A stretch of 52,949 nt of DNA from an uncultured Clostridia bacterium (GTDB taxonomy: Bacteria > Bacillota > Clostridia > Christensenellales > Aristaeellaceae): positions 1 through 52,949 of the forward strand of contig CAKULG010000017.1 in NCBI GenBank assembly GCA_934667105.1, in the 5' to 3' direction. Shown one piece after another: positions 50,345 to 52,949 of the stretch. The stretch's first letter is position 1. Every line of letters begins with the position of its first letter. Both the position numbers and the translations under genes were made by a program. The notes under the pieces are model-generated. The model did no database searches and was not told where the DNA came from. It saw only the letters and a program-made list of their open reading frames with translations.

Positions 50345-50470
50345 AATAGGAAAGGTGACTGCGGAAAAACGCTTTCCCACAACGAAGAAGCTGTCTGGGA
50401 AGGGAGCGAGGGAACCCGCCTTTGCGAGCCAAAGACGAGTTCCCCCGCAATATCTTTATCCTGTTTTTTT
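50345..50470. repeat. Repeat fragment between metG and mnmE
   Basis: It contains an imperfect hairpin-family copy at about 50408-50450 (GGGAACCCGCCTTTGCGAGCC...CAAAGACGAGTTCCCCC in pieces) followed by CGCAATATCTTTATCCTGTT, the same tail that follows the hairpin at 2102. It could attenuate transcription from metG into mnmE. Confidence 0.7.
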
Positions 50471-50487
50471 ACAGCCTTGCAAACACA

Positions 50488-52515
50488 TCAGCCGATTTCC
50501 GCGCCGTCGGGCATGATGGGATCGGCGGTAAGCAGGCGCAGGGTTTCGGTGCCGTCCTCGTTTTCCTTCACGGCGGAGAGCAGCATGCCTTGGCTTTCAA
50601 TGCCCATGATCTTGCGGGGGGCCAGATTGGCCAGCAGAATCAGCTTTTTGCCGATCAACTCCTCCGGTGTGTGGAACTTGGCGATGCCGGAAAGCACGGT
50701 GCGCTCCTCATTGCCCAGGGACAGGCGGAACTTCAGCAGCTTTTCGCTTTTTTCCACCCGCTCGCAGGAAATTACCCGGGCCACCCGCAGATGGATCTTC
50801 TCGAAATCGTCAAAGGCAATGCAGCCCTCGGGCAACGGCTTCTTTTCCTGTTTTTTCTCCTGCTTCTGTTCCTTCTTTTCGGCCTTGGCCGCCTGCTTTT
50901 CTTCCTTCTTTTCTTCTTTTTTGTCCTCGGCGGGGCTCAGGGCCTCCAGTTCCTTTTTAATATCGATGCGGGGGAACAGCGCCTCGCCCTTATGCACCCG
51001 CACGCCCGCAGGCAGCAGGCCGAACCGCTTCAGGGAATCCCAGCCCTGCAGCTCGGGGGCGGCTACGCCCAGCTGTTCAAAGATGCGGGCCTTGGTGGCG
51101 GGCATGAAGGGATCAATCAGCACGCCCACAAAGCGCACGCACTCCGCCAGCGTCAGCAGCACGTTGGCCAGGCGATCGCGCTTTTCGGGATCCTTGCCCA
51201 GCACCCAGGGCTGGGTTTGATCGATATACTTATTGCACGCGCCGATCACCTTCCAGATTTCGGCCAGGGCCTGGGAGAATTGCAGCTTGTTCATCTGCTC
51301 CTCCACCAGGCGGGGCAGCGCGGCGCACTGCTCCTGCAGGGGCAGATCCACGTCCTTATCCACGGCCTGGGTCCAGGCGGGGGTCACGCCGTCGAAATAT
51401 TTTTCGATCATGGCCACCGTGCGGGAAACCAGATTGCCCAGATCGTTGGCCAAATCGGCGTTCATGCGGGTGAGGAAGGATTCGTTGGTGTAGTTGCCGT
51501 CCGTGCCGAAGGGCATCTCCCGCAGCAGATAATAGCGCAGCGCGTCCGCGCCGTAGCGGGCCACGATGGGCTGGGCGTACACCACGTTGCCCTTGGATTT
51601 GCTCATTTTATCATTGCCGAAAAGCAGCCAGCCGTGGGCGAACACCTGCTTGGGCAGGGGCAGCCCCAGGGCGTGGAGCATGATGGGCCAATAGATGGTG
51701 TGGAACCGCACGATTTCCTTGCCCACCAGGTGAACGTCCGCAGGCCAGTATTTCTGGAACAGGGAATCATCCTGGCTGCCATAGCCCAAGGCGGTGATAT
51801 AATTGCTCAGCGCGTCGATCCACACATACACCACGTGCTTGGGATCAAAATCCACCGGCACGCCCCATTTAAAGCTGGTGCGGCTGACGCACAGATCCTG
51901 CAGGCCGGGCTTGAGGAAATTATTGATCATTTCGTTGGCGCGGCTGGCGGGCTGGATGAAATCGGGGTGGGCCTGGATGTAATCGATCAGCCAATCCTGA
52001 TATTTGCTCATGCGGAAGAAATAGCTTTCCTCCTGCACCCGCTCGGTGGGGCGGCCGCAATCGGGGCAGAGGTTGCCCTCCTTCAGCTGGGTGGGGGTGA
52101 AGAAGGCTTCGCACTGGGCGCAGTATTGGCCCTCGTAGGCGCTCTTGTAAATATCGCCCTGCTCGTAGAAGCGGCGGAAGATTTTCTGCACCGCCTTTTC
52201 ATGGCGTTCGTCGGTGGTGCGGATGAAATCGTCGTATTCCACCTCCATCAGCTTCCACAACTCCTTGGTGTTGGCCACGATTTCATCCACATACGCCTTG
52301 GGCGATACGCCCTTTTCGGCGGCCTTGCGCTCGATTTTCTGGCCGTGCTCGTCCGTGCCGGTGAGGAAATAGGCGTCGTAGCCCGTCATGCGCTTGAAGC
52401 GGGTCATGGTATCGGCGGCCACGGTGGTATAGGTGTGGCCGATATGCATGTTGCCCGAGGGGTAGTAGATGGGCGTGGTGATATAGAAGGTGGGCTTTTT
52501 TTCACAGGAACACAT
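50488..52515 (-). CDS. metG: Methionyl-tRNA synthetase
   Basis: A 675-residue class I synthetase. The HIGH motif is His24-Ile-Gly-His27 in GNMHIGHTYTT and KMSKS is at 303-307. A four-cysteine zinc knuckle is visible (CAQCEAF...LCPDCGRP, about 127-148). A Lys/Glu-rich linker (about 520-560) leads to the C-terminal tRNA-binding domain (FEKIHLRVARVISCERVEKSEKLLKF). It charges tRNA-Met. The start at 52515 has GAAGGAG upstream; the longer frame lies inside the T-box leader and is rejected. Confidence 0.98.
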   Translation of the reverse strand: MCSCEKKPTFYITTPIYYPSGNMHIGHTYTTVAADTMTRFKRMTGYDAYFLTGTDEHGQKIERKAAEKGVSPKAYVDEIVANTKELWKLMEVEYDDFIRTTDERHEKAVQKIFRRFYEQGDIYKSAYEGQYCAQCEAFFTPTQLKEGNLCPDCGRPTERVQEESYFFRMSKYQDWLIDYIQAHPDFIQPASRANEMINNFLKPGLQDLCVSRTSFKWGVPVDFDPKHVVYVWIDALSNYITALGYGSQDDSLFQKYWPADVHLVGKEIVRFHTIYWPIMLHALGLPLPKQVFAHGWLLFGNDKMSKSKGNVVYAQPIVARYGADALRYYLLREMPFGTDGNYTNESFLTRMNADLANDLGNLVSRTVAMIEKYFDGVTPAWTQAVDKDVDLPLQEQCAALPRLVEEQMNKLQFSQALAEIWKVIGACNKYIDQTQPWVLGKDPEKRDRLANVLLTLAECVRFVGVLIDPFMPATKARIFEQLGVAAPELQGWDSLKRFGLLPAGVRVHKGEALFPRIDIKKELEALSPAEDKKEEKKEEKQAAKAEKKEQKQEKKQEKKPLPEGCIAFDDFEKIHLRVARVISCERVEKSEKLLKFRLSLGNEERTVLSGIAKFHTPEELIGKKLILLANLAPRKIMGIESQGMLLSAVKENEDGTETLRLLTADPIMPDGAEIG

Positions 52516-52539
52516 GGAAATCACTCCTTCTTTTCGCAG

Positions 52540-52808
52540 GGATAAAAAAATCCCCGCATCGATTGGATGCAGGGGCGTAATGCTTTTTTTACGCGGTACC
52601 ACCCTGATTTCGCGCAGGCAAAGCCCCTTTTCGGCTCTTTGCCGCGCCTTCGTTTCCGGCGGATAGCGGCGCCGCCCGGCGGGGGCTGAACGACGCTTGC
52701 CTCCGCATGCTCCAGGGCCATGTTCCCGCGCCCGCGCCGCCGCGTTTCACCCTGCCGCGGCTCTCTTGGGACGCGCCATCGCGGTACTCTCCCCTTCTTT
52801 GCATATAC
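52540..52808 (-). promoter_or_regulatory. T-box riboswitch leader of metG
   Basis: On the minus strand the leader contains the T-box sequence GGTGGTACCGCG (52592-52603), complementary to an uncharged tRNA acceptor end. It is followed by a terminator hairpin (CCCCTGCAT/ATGCGGGG plus T7, 52544-52575). Upstream is a long structured stem I region, where an ATG in GGGAACATGGCCC (about 52717-52729) is a candidate methionine specifier. Uncharged tRNA-Met would stabilise the antiterminator and switch metG on. The specifier assignment is by inspection only. Confidence 0.9.
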
Positions 52809-52815
52809 AATAAAT

Positions 52816-52844
52816 ATGATACTTTTTTTCCCGCCGCTTGTCAA
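52816..52844 (-). promoter_or_regulatory. Promoter of the metG T-box transcript
   Basis: On the minus strand: TTGACA, 17-bp spacer, TATCAT, placed just ahead of the T-box leader. The remaining ~100 bp to the right edge shows no gene. Confidence 0.85.
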
Positions 52845-52949
52845 CACAAATTTTTCCTGAAAAAAACGCGCTGTGTATCCGCGTCAAACATAGGTTACAC
52901 AAAGCCCAAAGAGCGCAGTCAAGGGAAAGGTGGAGATTTGCGAAGCAAA

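Noticed and set aside
50422..52545. Antisense frame of about 700 codons opposite metG
   Set aside because: Same codon-bias shadow; the sense strand is an unmistakable methionyl-tRNA synthetase.
52521..52847. Reading frame of about 108 codons upstream of metG
   Set aside because: It lies entirely in the T-box leader and its terminator.

Overview
The window looks like the chromosome of a GC-rich, strictly fermentative Firmicute (Clostridia-type, probably from a gut or other plant-fibre habitat). The evidence is indirect: strong AGGAGG-type ribosome binding sites, TTGACA/17/TATAAT promoters, a T-box leader in front of metG, BioY, paired LplB/LplC-type sugar permeases without a local ATPase, many AraC and ROK regulators, acetate kinase, and an oxygen-sensitive glycyl radical enzyme with its activase. 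I cannot name the genus from sequence alone.

Layout. 1-0.33 kb: a 97-bp tandem repeat that runs off the left edge. 0.4-2.1 kb: SPFH/prohibitin-like protein and the biotin transporter BioY. 2.2-4.8 kb: hydroxypyruvate-isomerase-like protein plus Gfo/Idh/MocA dehydrogenase, divergent from an AraC regulator. 5.2-7.1 kb: CPA2 antiporter with a PII-like protein, and a small stress membrane protein. 7.1-9.1 kb: a decayed region with a run of hairpins, a headless AraC gene abutting a headless glycosidase, and repeats. 9.1-14.6 kb: DegV and TetR, a YugP-type zinc protease, a two-gene phage-like regulatory cassette, a PfkB sugar kinase and an LCP-family protein. 14.8-15.2 kb: five tRNA genes (Val, Asp, Phe, Gly, Cys) with one promoter and one terminator. 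15.7-21.2 kb: CUT1 sugar transporter with a membrane-bound AraC sensor. 22.5-27.6 kb: ROK repressor, GH2 beta-mannosidase, ROK kinase and SIS-domain isomerase in an operon. 27.9-40.8 kb: acetate kinase, then a locus joining a glycyl radical enzyme, its activase, a GH51 arabinofuranosidase and a second CUT1 transporter, divergent from an AraC regulator and a large unassigned glycosidase-like protein. 41.0 kb: a MATE transporter remnant. 41.5-47.3 kb: a complete-looking sugar operon (DUF4432 epimerase-like protein, FGGY kinase, FucI-like isomerase, class II aldolase) divergent from a PocR-AraC regulator. 47.4-48.5 kb: paired chromate-type transporters. 49-52.9 kb: mnmE and metG, the latter behind a T-box.

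How it fits together. Most of the window is saccharide scavenging: sugars or glycosides are captured by two transporters that probably borrow a shared MsmX-like ATPase, cleaved by intracellular glycosidases (GH2, GH51 and perhaps the unassigned protein at 38.9 kb), then isomerised, phosphorylated and split. The most unusual part is the glycyl radical enzyme inside the arabinoside locus. It keeps the Cys-x-Glu and Gly residues of radical dehydratases/lyases, which suggests a radical elimination step in the breakdown of some arabinose-linked compound; its substrate is unknown.

Nearly every long intergenic gap carries pieces of a dispersed, modular repeat family. Its core is a hairpin with arms close to GCGGGGGAACC...GGTTCCCCCGC; several copies differ by paired substitutions that preserve the stem. 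Two broken genes sit beside or among these repeats.
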